A stretch of DNA of 21,760 bases from Oscillospiraceae bacterium (GCA_016295145.1 JAEDLR010000036.1:1-21760); one strand, 5' to 3'. Counted from the first letter of the stretch, positions 7,838 to 15,281 are shown. Notes: generated from the letters alone by a model not told the origin. Made by a program: numbers and translations.

Positions 7838-7924
7838 ATTTACAACCCCGTATGACAGCCCACAAGCAACATAATATATCGTTGGCAACTGCAATTCATG
7901 AGGATATTCAGGAGGAATCACATC

Positions 7925-8809
7925 ATGGGAAAAGCCAAGAAAGAAACCCGAGCCGCAAAGCATTCCACATGGAAGGAACTGAGAGAACAGATCCGCCAGA
8001 AGCGTACCACTTTTATTGTATGGTCGGTACTGCGCGTTGTGGTGATTCTGGTTGCGGTATGGTGCGTGCTGCGTCAGCAGTGGGAGAGTTTTTTTAACTG
8101 TCTGCTCACTCTACTGCTGTTTATGGCACCCACATTTGTGGAAAAGAAGTTGCAACTCCGTCTGCCCAGCGCACTGGAAAATACTGTACTGGTATTCATT
8201 TTCTGCGCGCAGATTCTTGGTGAAATCGCCTGTTTTTACATCCAGTACCCCCTATGGGATAAGATGCTGCATACGGTCAATGGATTCCTGTTTGCGGCAT
8301 TCGGATTCTGTCTGGTGGATCTGCTCAACGAGCACAAACGCTTTCGTTTTGCCCTCTCCCCGATGTTTCAGGCGGTAATGGCATTCTGCTTCTCCATGAC
8401 CATCGGTATTGCATGGGAATTCTTCGAGTTCAGTGCCGATAAGTTTTTGGGGCTGGATATGCAGAAAGACCGCGTGATCACCGAATTTCAATCGGTCACA
8501 CTGGATGAAACGCAAAGCAACATTCCCATTTCCGTACACGACATCACAAAAACCACCATTGAGACGGCAGACGGCAGCACTTATGTCATTGATGGCTATC
8601 TCGATATCGGCCTGATTGATACCACCGAAGATTTGTTTGTCAATTTCATCGGCGCAACGGTATTCTGCGTGGTCGGCTGGATCTATGTGTACCGCCGCGG
8701 CAAAAACCGTCTGGCAGCGGCATTCATCCCTGTGGTGACAAAACCCGACGAGGCAGCCGAGCCCGATGAAAACGAATCCACGGGGGATACCGATACCCAG
8801 ACACTATGA
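7925..8809 (+). CDS. Conserved multi-pass membrane protein (DUF2238/YjdF-like, unverified)
   Basis: A 294-residue integral membrane protein of unknown function. After a basic N-terminus there are about six hydrophobic segments, roughly at residues 30-50, 55-75, 85-107, 112-132, 145-168 and 232-255. Conserved-looking motifs sit at the membrane edges: WDKMLHT, GIAWEFFEFSAD, then DGYLDIGLIDTTEDL just before the last helix. These polar residues (D, H, E, D) inside or beside helices suggest a metal or substrate site, as in DUF2238-type proteins, but I cannot confirm the family. The tail is acidic (DEAAEPDENES). The ATG at 7925 is chosen for an AGGAGGAA site; an upstream in-frame ATG at 7898 lacks one. 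The stop overlaps the next start (ATGA). Confidence 0.7.
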   Translation: MGKAKKETRAAKHSTWKELREQIRQKRTTFIVWSVLRVVVILVAVWCVLRQQWESFFNCLLTLLLFMAPTFVEKKLQLRLPSALENTVLVFIFCAQILGEIACFYIQYPLWDKMLHTVNGFLFAAFGFCLVDLLNEHKRFRFALSPMFQAVMAFCFSMTIGIAWEFFEFSADKFLGLDMQKDRVITEFQSVTLDETQSNIPISVHDITKTTIETADGSTYVIDGYLDIGLIDTTEDLFVNFIGATVFCVVGWIYVYRRGKNRLAAAFIPVVTKPDEAAEPDENESTGDTDTQTL

Positions 8810-9177
8810 AGTCTCAAAACCGTAAAAATTTGAAAAAATGGCTCGGTGCATTGACAAACCCCAGGCTACTGTTCTGTATGGCGGTAGGGTGGTTCATCAC
8901 CAACGGATGGTCATATTGTGCACTAGGCGCGGGCGTATACTTTGAAATCGATTGGCTGTCTCATCTCGCAACGGTATATCTGGGATTGCTCTGGTTGCCC
9001 GGTACCCCCGAAAAAATCGTAACCTTCGGCATCGCCATTGCCTTGCTGCGGCTATGGTTTCCATCGGATACCCGTACGCTTGCTCTGCTCAAAGCAGAAC
9101 AGAAAAAACTGTTTGCAAGCGTCAAAAAACGGTACAGACGCATAAAGGAACGGCTTTTTTCAAAGAAAAACCCGTAG
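8806..9177 (+). CDS. Small conserved membrane protein of unknown function
   Basis: A 123-residue protein whose start overlaps the previous stop codon by four bases (ATGA), which implies translational coupling. Two hydrophobic segments are visible (roughly residues 20-45 and 50-82). The first contains WFITNGWSY and the second ends in RLWFPSDTRTL. The C-terminus is highly basic (KKRYRRIKERLFSKK). The pattern resembles a small family of clostridial membrane proteins I have seen only as hypothetical. The tight coupling to the preceding gene suggests that the two proteins act together. No function assigned. Confidence 0.75.
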   Translation: MKSQNRKNLKKWLGALTNPRLLFCMAVGWFITNGWSYCALGAGVYFEIDWLSHLATVYLGLLWLPGTPEKIVTFGIAIALLRLWFPSDTRTLALLKAEQKKLFASVKKRYRRIKERLFSKKNP

Positions 9178-9230
9178 CAGATACCATGGGTGCGGCAAAT
9201 GCTGCCTGCACAGAAAGGAAGTCCTGGTTT

Positions 9231-10592
9231 ATGGCATCGGTGAAGGATTTAACACAGGGGCAGCCCGGAAAAGTGCTGATACGCTATACCCTGCCGTTGT
9301 TCTTCAGTGTGTTTTTTCAGCAATTGTACAACATCGCAGATACTGCCATCGCAGGAAAATATGTCGGTGAACAGGCATTGGCTGCCATCGGTGCCAGTTA
9401 TGCCATCACCATGTTGTTTATGGCAGTTGCAGTCGGCTCGCAGATTGGCGTTGGCGTAGTGCTGGGCAATCTGTTCGGCAGAAAAGATTTCATGCGCGTG
9501 CGCTCGTGCATGACGACCGCCTTGATTTTCGGCGCAGTGCTTTCTCTGCTGCTGACGGTTACCGGTATACTCGGTAGTGCGTTTCTCATGCAGCTGGTCA
9601 ATACCCCTGCGGATATTTTCCGTGAGGGCGAACGGTATCTGCGTATTTACACCGGCGGATTCGTGTTTGTCTTCATGTACAACATCATTACGGCATCGTT
9701 CAGTAGTCTGGGTGACAGCAAAACACCGTTGTATCTGCTGATGTTTTCTTCCCTCAGCAACATTGCACTGGATTTGCTGTTTGTGGTTGTATTCAAGCAG
9801 GGTGTGCCGGGTCTTGCATGGGCAACCTTTATTGCGCAAGCGGCTGCCTGTATCATTGCTTTCATCCTGATTCTGCGGCGCATCGGTCAGGTACCCCAAA
9901 GCAAAGGTGCCGCGCTCTTTGCGCCTAAGGATCTGAAAGATATGGTTGTGATGTCCATACCCGCCATTTTACAGCAGAGTTTCATCTCGGTGGGCAATCT
10001 CATCATCCAAACCTTTATCAACCCCTACGGTTCTGCGGTCATTGCAGGCTATACTGCAGCCATCAAGCTGAACACCTTTGCCATCACCTGCTTTACCAAC
10101 GCAGGCACAGGAATGTCCGGCTTTACGGCACAGAATCTCGGCGCAGGACTGCCAGACCGCGTCAAGGAAGGATTCCGTGCCGCAATGAAAATGGTCTGCG
10201 CCATTGCACTGGGTTTTACAGCAGTGTATCTGCTGGGCGGAAACGCTCTGCTGCGCCTGTTCCTTAACAAGGAAAGCAGCGAACTTGCCTTACAGACCGC
10301 ACGGAATTTCATGTGCATTACCTCACCGTTTTTTGCCATCATCTGTGTAAAGGTACTGGCAGACGGTATTCTGCGCGGCAGCGGCAGCATGGGATTCTTT
10401 ATGATCGCAACACTGGTTGACCTTGTCATGCGCGTGGTGCTCGCCTGGATCTTCTCGCAGTTCATGGGCCCAACGGGCATCTGGATGGCATGGCCCCTGA
10501 GCTGGGCAACTGCCACATTACTCTCAATGATTTTCTACCGTCTGGGCACATGGTACAAGCACATTGATATGCATACGCAAACAGAATCGTAA
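9231..10592 (+). CDS. MATE family efflux transporter
   Basis: A 453-residue transporter of the multidrug and toxin extrusion family, which exports organic cations or drugs using Na+ or H+ gradients. Length and about 12 hydrophobic segments fit. The N-terminus has the family opening: a short polar stretch (TQGQPGKVL), then LPLFFSVFFQQLYNIADTAI, whose QQLYNIAD motif is typical of the first helix. The repeated half is seen around residue 240 (SIPAILQQSFISVGNLIIQT). The ATG at 9231 is supported by an AGAAAGGAAG site. An earlier in-frame ATG at 9186 has none. It follows the small membrane gene by 53 bp and ends at a good terminator. The substrate is unknown; a role linked to the two upstream membrane proteins is only suggested by position. 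Confidence 0.92.
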   Translation: MASVKDLTQGQPGKVLIRYTLPLFFSVFFQQLYNIADTAIAGKYVGEQALAAIGASYAITMLFMAVAVGSQIGVGVVLGNLFGRKDFMRVRSCMTTALIFGAVLSLLLTVTGILGSAFLMQLVNTPADIFREGERYLRIYTGGFVFVFMYNIITASFSSLGDSKTPLYLLMFSSLSNIALDLLFVVVFKQGVPGLAWATFIAQAAACIIAFILILRRIGQVPQSKGAALFAPKDLKDMVVMSIPAILQQSFISVGNLIIQTFINPYGSAVIAGYTAAIKLNTFAITCFTNAGTGMSGFTAQNLGAGLPDRVKEGFRAAMKMVCAIALGFTAVYLLGGNALLRLFLNKESSELALQTARNFMCITSPFFAIICVKVLADGILRGSGSMGFFMIATLVDLVMRVVLAWIFSQFMGPTGIWMAWPLSWATATLLSMIFYRLGTWYKHIDMHTQTES

Positions 10593-10596
10593 CAAC

Positions 10597-10628
10597 AAAG
10601 TCCGGAGTCACATCCGGACTTTTGCTTT
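10597..10628 (+). terminator. Intrinsic terminator after the MATE gene
   Basis: A 10-bp stem AAAGTCCGGA (10597-10606) with TCCGGACTTT (10613-10622) has a 6-nt loop and is followed by a T-rich stretch (TTTGCTTTT). Confidence 0.85.
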
Positions 10629-10691
10629 TCGTATGCCGTATGGCACAGCCCCGCAGGCCGCCGATTATTTTGGATTTTCAGCACAAAAGTC

Positions 10692-10721
10692 TTGACAAAG
10701 AAAGCCGCTTCGTGCTACAAT
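10692..10721 (+). promoter_or_regulatory. Sigma-A promoter for the U32-like/LRR operon
   Basis: TTGACA (10692-10697, perfect) and TACAAT (10716-10721) are separated by 18 bp. Predicted start of transcription is near 10729, giving an unusually long leader of about 260 nt. Confidence 0.75.
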
Positions 10722-10728
10722 GAATGTG

Positions 10729-10986
10729 TGTCGTCATATCCTGATATGGATATGACGATACGCTCCACTGACTGCACAGAAGGCGCAATCATACAGAAGC
10801 GTATGGTTGCCCCCATTCAGCCGAAATCGGTATTTGCAGCAAGGGCACCGGGCGCGCTGCCACTGTTGACAGGGAACCCCTTACCACCGGCGTGGCACTG
10901 ACCTTTTCCGCTGGCATCATCCGAACCAAATATATCAAGCTGATACCCCAGAAGCAGGAAGTATCACAGGAGGATTCACAATCAGT
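10729..10986 (+). promoter_or_regulatory. Long structured 5' leader, unidentified
   Basis: About 258 nt separate the predicted transcription start from the next gene. Two strong hairpins are visible: an 11-bp perfect stem TCGTCATATCC (10731-10741) with 10748-10758, loop TGATAT; and a 10-bp stem GCAATCATAC (10785-10794) with GTATGGTTGC (10801-10810), one wobble pair, loop AGAAGC. A GC-rich segment (10841-10900) with several short self-complementary words follows, then the ribosome site AGGAGG at 10968-10973. No clear terminator and no supported ORF are seen. It does not match riboswitch consensus sequences I can recall. It could be a regulatory leader or simply a stable 5' UTR. Confidence 0.4.
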
Positions 10987-11919
10987 ATGGCGCAGCAAAT
11001 TCGCTTTCACATTCCGGACTTTTTGAAGCATTTCTCGCTCAATATGCATCTGCTGCAAATGATGCAGCGTAAACCGGAAGCGTTCTATGATAATGTTACC
11101 ATCGGTTCGGTGTATGGCGTATTTCCCACTGCGCTGTGGAACGGCGGGCGTTTTTTGCAGGGTACCTGCGACGAAAGAGTCATGCAGGAAGTACTGAAGG
11201 CGTTCAACCAGCAGGGTGTGCCCTGCCGCTACACCTTTACCAATCCGCTGATTGACGAACGCCATCTTCAGAACCGCTTTTGCAACGAAATGCTGCGGCT
11301 GGGCAATAACGGCCTCAATGAGGTGATCGTTGCATCCCCCGTGCTGGAGCAGTATATACGCGACCGGTATCCCTCGTATCCCATCATATCCTCAACCTGC
11401 AAAGAGTTGACCGACCCGCAGGCATTGGCAGAGGAACTGGAAAAGGACTACAAACTGGTGGTTCTGGATTACCGCCACAACAACCACTGGGATCTGCTTT
11501 CAACAATCACACACCCTGAAAAATGTGAACTGCTCATCAACGCCTGCTGCGACCCCAACTGCAAACGCCGCGGCGCACATTACCGCACCATCGGCAAATC
11601 GCAGCTGCAGTATGCAAAATGGGCAAAAACCGCAAAGCCCGGCATGAAGCCGCCTACCCTTGATGTGGAAAAATTCCAGTGCCCGTATATGACGCTTTCG
11701 CTGTATGATACCGTGGATTTTCCCACTCATATCACACCGCAGGCACTGTATGAACGGTATGTACCCGCAGGCTTTGTGAATTTCAAGATAGAGGGCCGCT
11801 CGCTGCCCGATATCAATGTGTTGGAAACCTACATCTACTATATGGTAAAACCAGAATGGAAGGACCGCATCCGCTTAGAACTGCTGCTGCGACTGACCAA
11901 AAAATATAAATATTTCTGA
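10987..11919 (+). CDS. Peptidase U32-like protein with conserved cysteines (tentative)
   Basis: A 310-residue soluble protein whose function I cannot name. Its texture resembles the TIM-barrel domain of peptidase U32-like proteins: alternating strands and helices, and a central motif ELLINACCDPNCKRRGAHYR (residues 181-200) in which C188, C192 and H198 are spaced like the metal or Fe-S binding cysteines of that superfamily. Another cysteine, C232, lies in the FQCPY segment. The C-terminus has FKIEGRSLPD, close to the U32 pattern (FKIEGR) that precedes the final helix. The AGGAGG site is 13 bases before the ATG, a little far, but no better start exists. It heads a two-gene operon with the LRR gene, 26 bp downstream. 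Not a typical full-length U32 peptidase. Confidence 0.55.
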   Translation: MAQQIRFHIPDFLKHFSLNMHLLQMMQRKPEAFYDNVTIGSVYGVFPTALWNGGRFLQGTCDERVMQEVLKAFNQQGVPCRYTFTNPLIDERHLQNRFCNEMLRLGNNGLNEVIVASPVLEQYIRDRYPSYPIISSTCKELTDPQALAEELEKDYKLVVLDYRHNNHWDLLSTITHPEKCELLINACCDPNCKRRGAHYRTIGKSQLQYAKWAKTAKPGMKPPTLDVEKFQCPYMTLSLYDTVDFPTHITPQALYERYVPAGFVNFKIEGRSLPDINVLETYIYYMVKPEWKDRIRLELLLRLTKKYKYF

Positions 11920-11945
11920 TGCATCATGCAGAAAGGACAAATACT

Positions 11946-12779
11946 ATGGGACTGTTTTCCAAGAAGAACAATGATAGCCTGAAATTCCGCAACAAGGAAA
12001 TGGTAGAACGCGGCGAGTTCCGCGGCAATGCACTGACCAATCTGGTGCTGCCCGATTCTGTCCGTATCGTCGGCGAGGACGCTTTCCGCGAATGCAGAAA
12101 TCTGCAGTCTGTCACACTCTCTGCAAAGGTGTGTGAGTTGGGTACATATGCGTTTCGTGACTGCGATGCACTGGAAACCGTCATTTTTCCAGAAGAAATG
12201 CGCTACCCTGATGGCTCCAACGGTGAGATTGGCATTGGCTGCTTTGACGGCTGCGGTCTGATTCGTCATCTGGTGATCCCCGAGGGCGTTGCTGTCATTC
12301 ATGCCAACGCATTTCATAACTGTGCCGCACTGGAGTATGTCAAGCTGCCCCGTACACTGCGCGCGATTCGCAGCGGCGCTTTTTCGGGATGTGCAAGACT
12401 GCAAACCCTTGAAATGGCCTCTGTCCCCGAACTCATCGCTGCCGATGCCTTTACAGAAACGCCCCAGCATGAGTACATTACTTCTGTACGCAAGCCCGTG
12501 CTGACCGTGATGCACACCTCGTCTTTCGGCCTGCCGGAGATCTATCAGTTTGCCGCCGTCCCCCGTCTGATCGGCGTAGAACAGACCGAGCGTGATATGT
12601 CTGTGGTGATCGACGCAGTAGACGAGGAGCGTGTCAGCTTCCGTATTACGCGCTTTACCCACGCAGGTGGCAGCCATACCATTCCCAAAAACGAGCCGAC
12701 AAGATTGTTCCATGAGGAATATGACTGTAACGGCGGTGCAGGTCTGCAAACCGAAGAGATTCTTGCATCCTACCGATAA
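11946..12779 (+). CDS. BspA-type leucine-rich-repeat protein
   Basis: A 277-residue protein made largely of LRR_5 (BspA/Treponema type) repeats in residues 15-150. Repeated units follow the pattern LxxLVLPDSVRIVGEDAFREC, LQSVTLSAKVCELGTYAFRDC, then similar AFxxCxxL units near HANAFHNC and RSGAFSGC. Such proteins usually form a curved binding surface and are often secreted, but no signal peptide, anchor or membrane segment is present here, so this one is probably cytoplasmic. The C-terminal third is not repetitive and is not recognised. The ATG at 11946 is preferred for its AGAAAGGA site; an in-frame ATG at 11919 overlaps the preceding stop codon and lacks one. The gene ends 17 bp before a strong terminator. 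Confidence 0.85.
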   Translation: MGLFSKKNNDSLKFRNKEMVERGEFRGNALTNLVLPDSVRIVGEDAFRECRNLQSVTLSAKVCELGTYAFRDCDALETVIFPEEMRYPDGSNGEIGIGCFDGCGLIRHLVIPEGVAVIHANAFHNCAALEYVKLPRTLRAIRSGAFSGCARLQTLEMASVPELIAADAFTETPQHEYITSVRKPVLTVMHTSSFGLPEIYQFAAVPRLIGVEQTERDMSVVIDAVDEERVSFRITRFTHAGGSHTIPKNEPTRLFHEEYDCNGGAGLQTEEILASYR

Positions 12780-12796
12780 TGATACTGCAAATCAAG

Positions 12797-12833
12797 AAGC
12801 GGTACTGCCTTGTTCGGGCGGTACCGCTTTTTT
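12797..12833 (+). terminator. Intrinsic terminator after the LRR gene
   Basis: A 13-bp stem (AAGCGGTACTGCC 12797-12809 with 12817-12829, one wobble pair) and a 7-nt loop are followed by T to 12833. The same hairpin may also help stop the convergent minus-strand gene ending at 12853, but the U-tract on that side is poor. Confidence 0.9.
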
Positions 12834-12852
12834 GGTGGCTGTGAGCCATGCA

Positions 12853-13491
12853 TCATGAAAGTTTTCTGCCGCAGTGACAGCAGTTTGTAAAATTGTCAGG
12901 AGACTCTTTGCCGCAATACGGGCAAATCACCATTTTCCGCTGCAGATGCACGGCAGAGGAGACGTTACTGTTCTGCACGATGGACTGCAAATCGTCCATG
13001 GGATCATCGGCGGCTTTTTTCATCTTAACGACATTCTGTACAATAGAACGCCCCAACATACCGTACCACAGCAAGGCAAAGGGCACAATTAACAAGCTGT
13101 GCGACGCCATCAGAGCGGGTACGAGCACAAAGCTGCCCAACACCATCATGATGATTGCCTTGACAATCTGTACTGTATACTGCGCATTTTTCGTCTGTGG
13201 CGCAGGCGGTACCGATGAAACAGGCGTTGCATCCTGAAAAGCCTCTTCCTCTTGGCGATCGTAATATTGCTGCATATCGTCCAGCGAATTCTTTTTGTTC
13301 TTGATGATACCCATGATCATGCGAACCATCACAAGCCCCAGTATCCCAATCCAGATCAATGCAAAGATCAGTACAAATTTATCGTGTGTGGCAAAATAAA
13401 CCGGTGCCAGCACCGAAGCACCGCTAAGTATCATCACTGCTATGATCACCAGCGAAATAACCCCGTTGAATTGATTGTTTCCGTGATTCAT
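12853..13491 (-). CDS. Four-helix membrane protein with C-terminal zinc ribbon and internal duplication
   Basis: A 212-residue membrane protein of unknown function. Hydrophobic segments lie at about residues 10-32, 40-62, 108-130 and 132-152. The two helical hairpins are copies of each other: VLAPVYFATH...FALIWIGILG (27-52) aligns with VLVPALMASH...FALLWYGMLG (122-147), an offset of 95 residues, and both are followed by a basic turn and a D-D-M/L-Q segment. The C-terminus is a zinc ribbon, CPYCGKE...NCCHCGRK, with likely ligands C190, C193, C204 and C207. The start at 13491 is set by an AGAAAGGA site; codons upstream in the frame overlap the promoter. The ribbon is expected in the cytoplasm. 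No relative with known function is recognised. Confidence 0.7.
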   Translation of the reverse strand: MNHGNNQFNGVISLVIIAVMILSGASVLAPVYFATHDKFVLIFALIWIGILGLVMVRMIMGIIKNKKNSLDDMQQYYDRQEEEAFQDATPVSSVPPAPQTKNAQYTVQIVKAIIMMVLGSFVLVPALMASHSLLIVPFALLWYGMLGRSIVQNVVKMKKAADDPMDDLQSIVQNSNVSSAVHLQRKMVICPYCGKESPDNFTNCCHCGRKLS

Positions 13492-13533
13492 TATGGTATT
13501 CCTTTCTGTTTCAGCACAATGGTTTTCTGATAC

Positions 13534-13563
13534 ATTATAACACACCCATCTGCACAAAGTCAA
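13534..13563 (-). promoter_or_regulatory. Sigma-A promoter for the zinc-ribbon membrane gene
   Basis: On the minus strand TTGACT (13558-13563) and TATAAT (13534-13539) are separated by 18 bp, placing transcription start about 35 bases before the start codon. Confidence 0.75.
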
Positions 13564-13679
13564 GAACGAAGTGCATTTCCATGGCTGGGCTTTCCGAATC
13601 CGTTGCTTCTTTTTTGGGAAAGTAATGTGTCGCTTATTATTGACATTCCAAAAAAATTACACTTTTTTCAAAAAAGGTA

Positions 13680-13708
13680 TTGACTTTTTATTTTTTCTGT
13701 GATATAAT
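13680..13708 (+). promoter_or_regulatory. Sigma-A promoter for the small ORF and lipoprotein
   Basis: TTGACT (13680-13685) and TATAAT (13703-13708) are separated by 17 bp, mostly T. Predicted start of transcription is near 13715, which leaves about 200 nt before the lipoprotein start. The 115 bp between this and the divergent promoter at 13534 are AT-rich and hold no gene I can support. Confidence 0.75.
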
Positions 13709-13758
13709 CATTACAGTTCATAAGATAACCCTTTCGATATGTGATTGTTAGCGTTTTC

Positions 13759-13887
13759 ATGGTACCATGGTTTACTGACCCGTACAGAGGTTGGTTAACC
13801 CCTGCGCAATCAGCTAAATATTATATGACCACGGACTATGCATGGACAATCACTCAGAATCACTGGGCTAAGCATTTCTTGTACTAA
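13759..13887 (+). CDS. Possible 42-residue aromatic-rich small protein
   Basis: An ORF of 42 codons lies in the lipoprotein leader, between promoter and gene, and ends 27 bases before the lipoprotein start. The peptide starts MVPWFTDPYRGWL and ends HWAKHFLY. It contains 4 Trp, 5 Tyr and 2 Phe, about a quarter aromatic. An in-frame GTG at 13741 would add six residues (VIVSVF). No good ribosome site precedes either start, and the ATG falls within a perfect palindrome (CATGGTACCATG, 13758-13769). It has no signal peptide. It could be a real small protein, a leader peptide, a fragment of a decayed gene, or chance. No family is recognised. Confidence 0.3.
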   Translation: MVPWFTDPYRGWLTPAQSAKYYMTTDYAWTITQNHWAKHFLY

Positions 13888-13914
13888 TTTGAAACGGATA
13901 TGTGAGGTGCTATC

Positions 13915-15121
13915 ATGAAAACCATTAAAAAAATCACTGCCGCGCTTTGTTCGTTGATGATGTTACCACTTGGGGCTTGCGTTACGCCAAGCCCCAACTC
14001 CTCCGAATCCACCATAGAAACATCCCCATCAGCCAGCAATACTGATTCCATCGAAACCAGTAGTGCTCCCGAAACAAGCAGTAATGGAGATCTTCCTGCG
14101 ATCGATCTCGATCACATGAAACAGCATGATAATGTTGAACGCATTTCAAATTTTAACTATTACGACTTCGTTGACGACGGGCAAAGTTACCTAAAATTGG
14201 TTGCGGTAATTGATGATGTAGTGTATTTTGAAAAAAACACACAAAAGACTGAAAACACCGCAGATATCTATTATTATCAATACAATTTAAGTACCGGAGA
14301 ATCAGAAAAGTTTGATGGATGTGTTGCTGATTGGAATGCATCTGTTGACAGCTACGCCTTGGTAGGAGACTGCATGTTCTTCACAATTGAAACACTCGGC
14401 GAGCAAGTTCATTATAAGGTTGATCTCACTGCAAAAACAGTTACTCCTCTGAAATCAAGACCTTGGAATTTGGATTACAGTTTTGTTTATACTTATCCAG
14501 TCGACGAAACAAGCTATATTTGATATAGACCGCGATATGCTCACATATCACGTAACGCTCTTCACGCCGGAAGGTGAACGCGAAATTATAACCAAATCAG
14601 GAGATCGCAACGAGGATTTTTACATTTACTCAGCATCCGGCGGAAAGATATATGAGTGTTCGCAAAGAAATCATTTGTCGGAGGTCTACGTCACTACCTA
14701 CGATACGAATGGAGAGCAGGTCTCGTCAAAATTCCTTCAAAATGTAAGCGGCGCGTGCCAAGCAGAGCCGGACGGTTTTTTGGATCAAACTGTACCCTTT
14801 GGCAATTATATCGCTTTTAATCTGGGCTACGAGATGCCTCGTAATACGTGTCTACTGTATGATGTTGTAAATGACAAGGTATCTTCGATGGGTGATATAA
14901 ACTTTACTCCCTATGCTCAAAGTTTGGTGTTGAATCATATACAGCCGGTGATCACATATGCAAAGTCAGGTGATCCTGCATTGATGAATCTCTGTTTTAT
15001 AGATGAAACCGGTTCTCTCACCAAGCTAGTGGGTAACTTGGCTTATACATATTCAGTTGTCAACAATGAGGACGTGATTGTTATTCTCAACGGCGTGCAA
15101 TTGTACAAGGCTACGTTATAA
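13915..15121 (+). pseudogene. Lipoprotein gene broken by a single frameshift
   Basis: The first reading frame (13915-14523) encodes a lipoprotein N-terminus: a basic start (MKTIKKI), a hydrophobic stretch and a lipobox ending LGAC at Cys22, then a Ser/Thr-rich linker (about residues 23-60) and a beta-rich domain. It stops at TGA 14521-14523. The next frame continues at once with DIDRDMLTYHVTLF and runs to 15121. Removing one T from the TTT at 14519-14521 joins the two into about 401 residues. The joined product looks like a surface-exposed beta-propeller-like lipoprotein, with short YxY and DxxxG strands, but no family is recognised. Ribosome site GAGGTG, start at 13915. It is AT-rich against its neighbours. 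True decay and assembly error are both possible. Confidence 0.7.
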
Positions 15122-15145
15122 GCGAAGCATACAATATCAGTTTAA

Positions 15146-15281
15146 TAGGGCACAATTAAAATGGGGCTGCGTCACCGTGTGAGCAACATCACACGGTGAC
15201 GCAGCCCGTGCTATTTCACGCCCGCTGAACATCATCCATACCGCTTGCATCAATAAGCTGAAAGGTTTCGCCTGTGCCCTA
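15146..15281. repeat. Hairpin segment bounded by 9-bp inverted repeats (MITE-like or gene remnant)
   Basis: A perfect 19-bp inverted repeat, GGGCTGCGTCACCGTGTGA (15164-15182) with 15189-15207, loop GCAACA, lies inside a segment whose ends are inverted copies of TAGGGCACA (15146-15154 and 15273-15281). If TA is read as a target duplication, the element is 15148-15279, as expected of an IS630/mariner-type MITE. On the other reading, minus-strand bases 15279-15220 encode 19 residues ending DDVQRA and a TGA, followed 8 bases later by the hairpin and then ATTTTAATT, which looks like the 3' end and terminator of a lost gene. There is no U-tract in the plus direction. The rest of 15122-15402 is non-coding. 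Confidence 0.55.

Noticed and set aside
10859..10876. GCCACTG followed by GGGAA, like part of a cobalamin riboswitch (B12 box)
   Set aside because: The rest of the cobalamin consensus is missing: no upstream CCGG-GCTGCCCCCGCAACTGT core and no downstream AGTCAGGA-ACCTGCC, and the next gene is not a B12 or cobalt gene.
10892..11023. GTG-started 44-codon ORF in the leader of the U32-like gene
   Set aside because: No ribosome site, it overlaps the real gene start, and the frame upstream has no usable start codon.
14483..15121. A separate gene starting at the ATG at 14483
   Set aside because: Its first residues overlap the lipoprotein in another frame, it has no ribosome site, and its sequence continues the lipoprotein directly after the frameshift.
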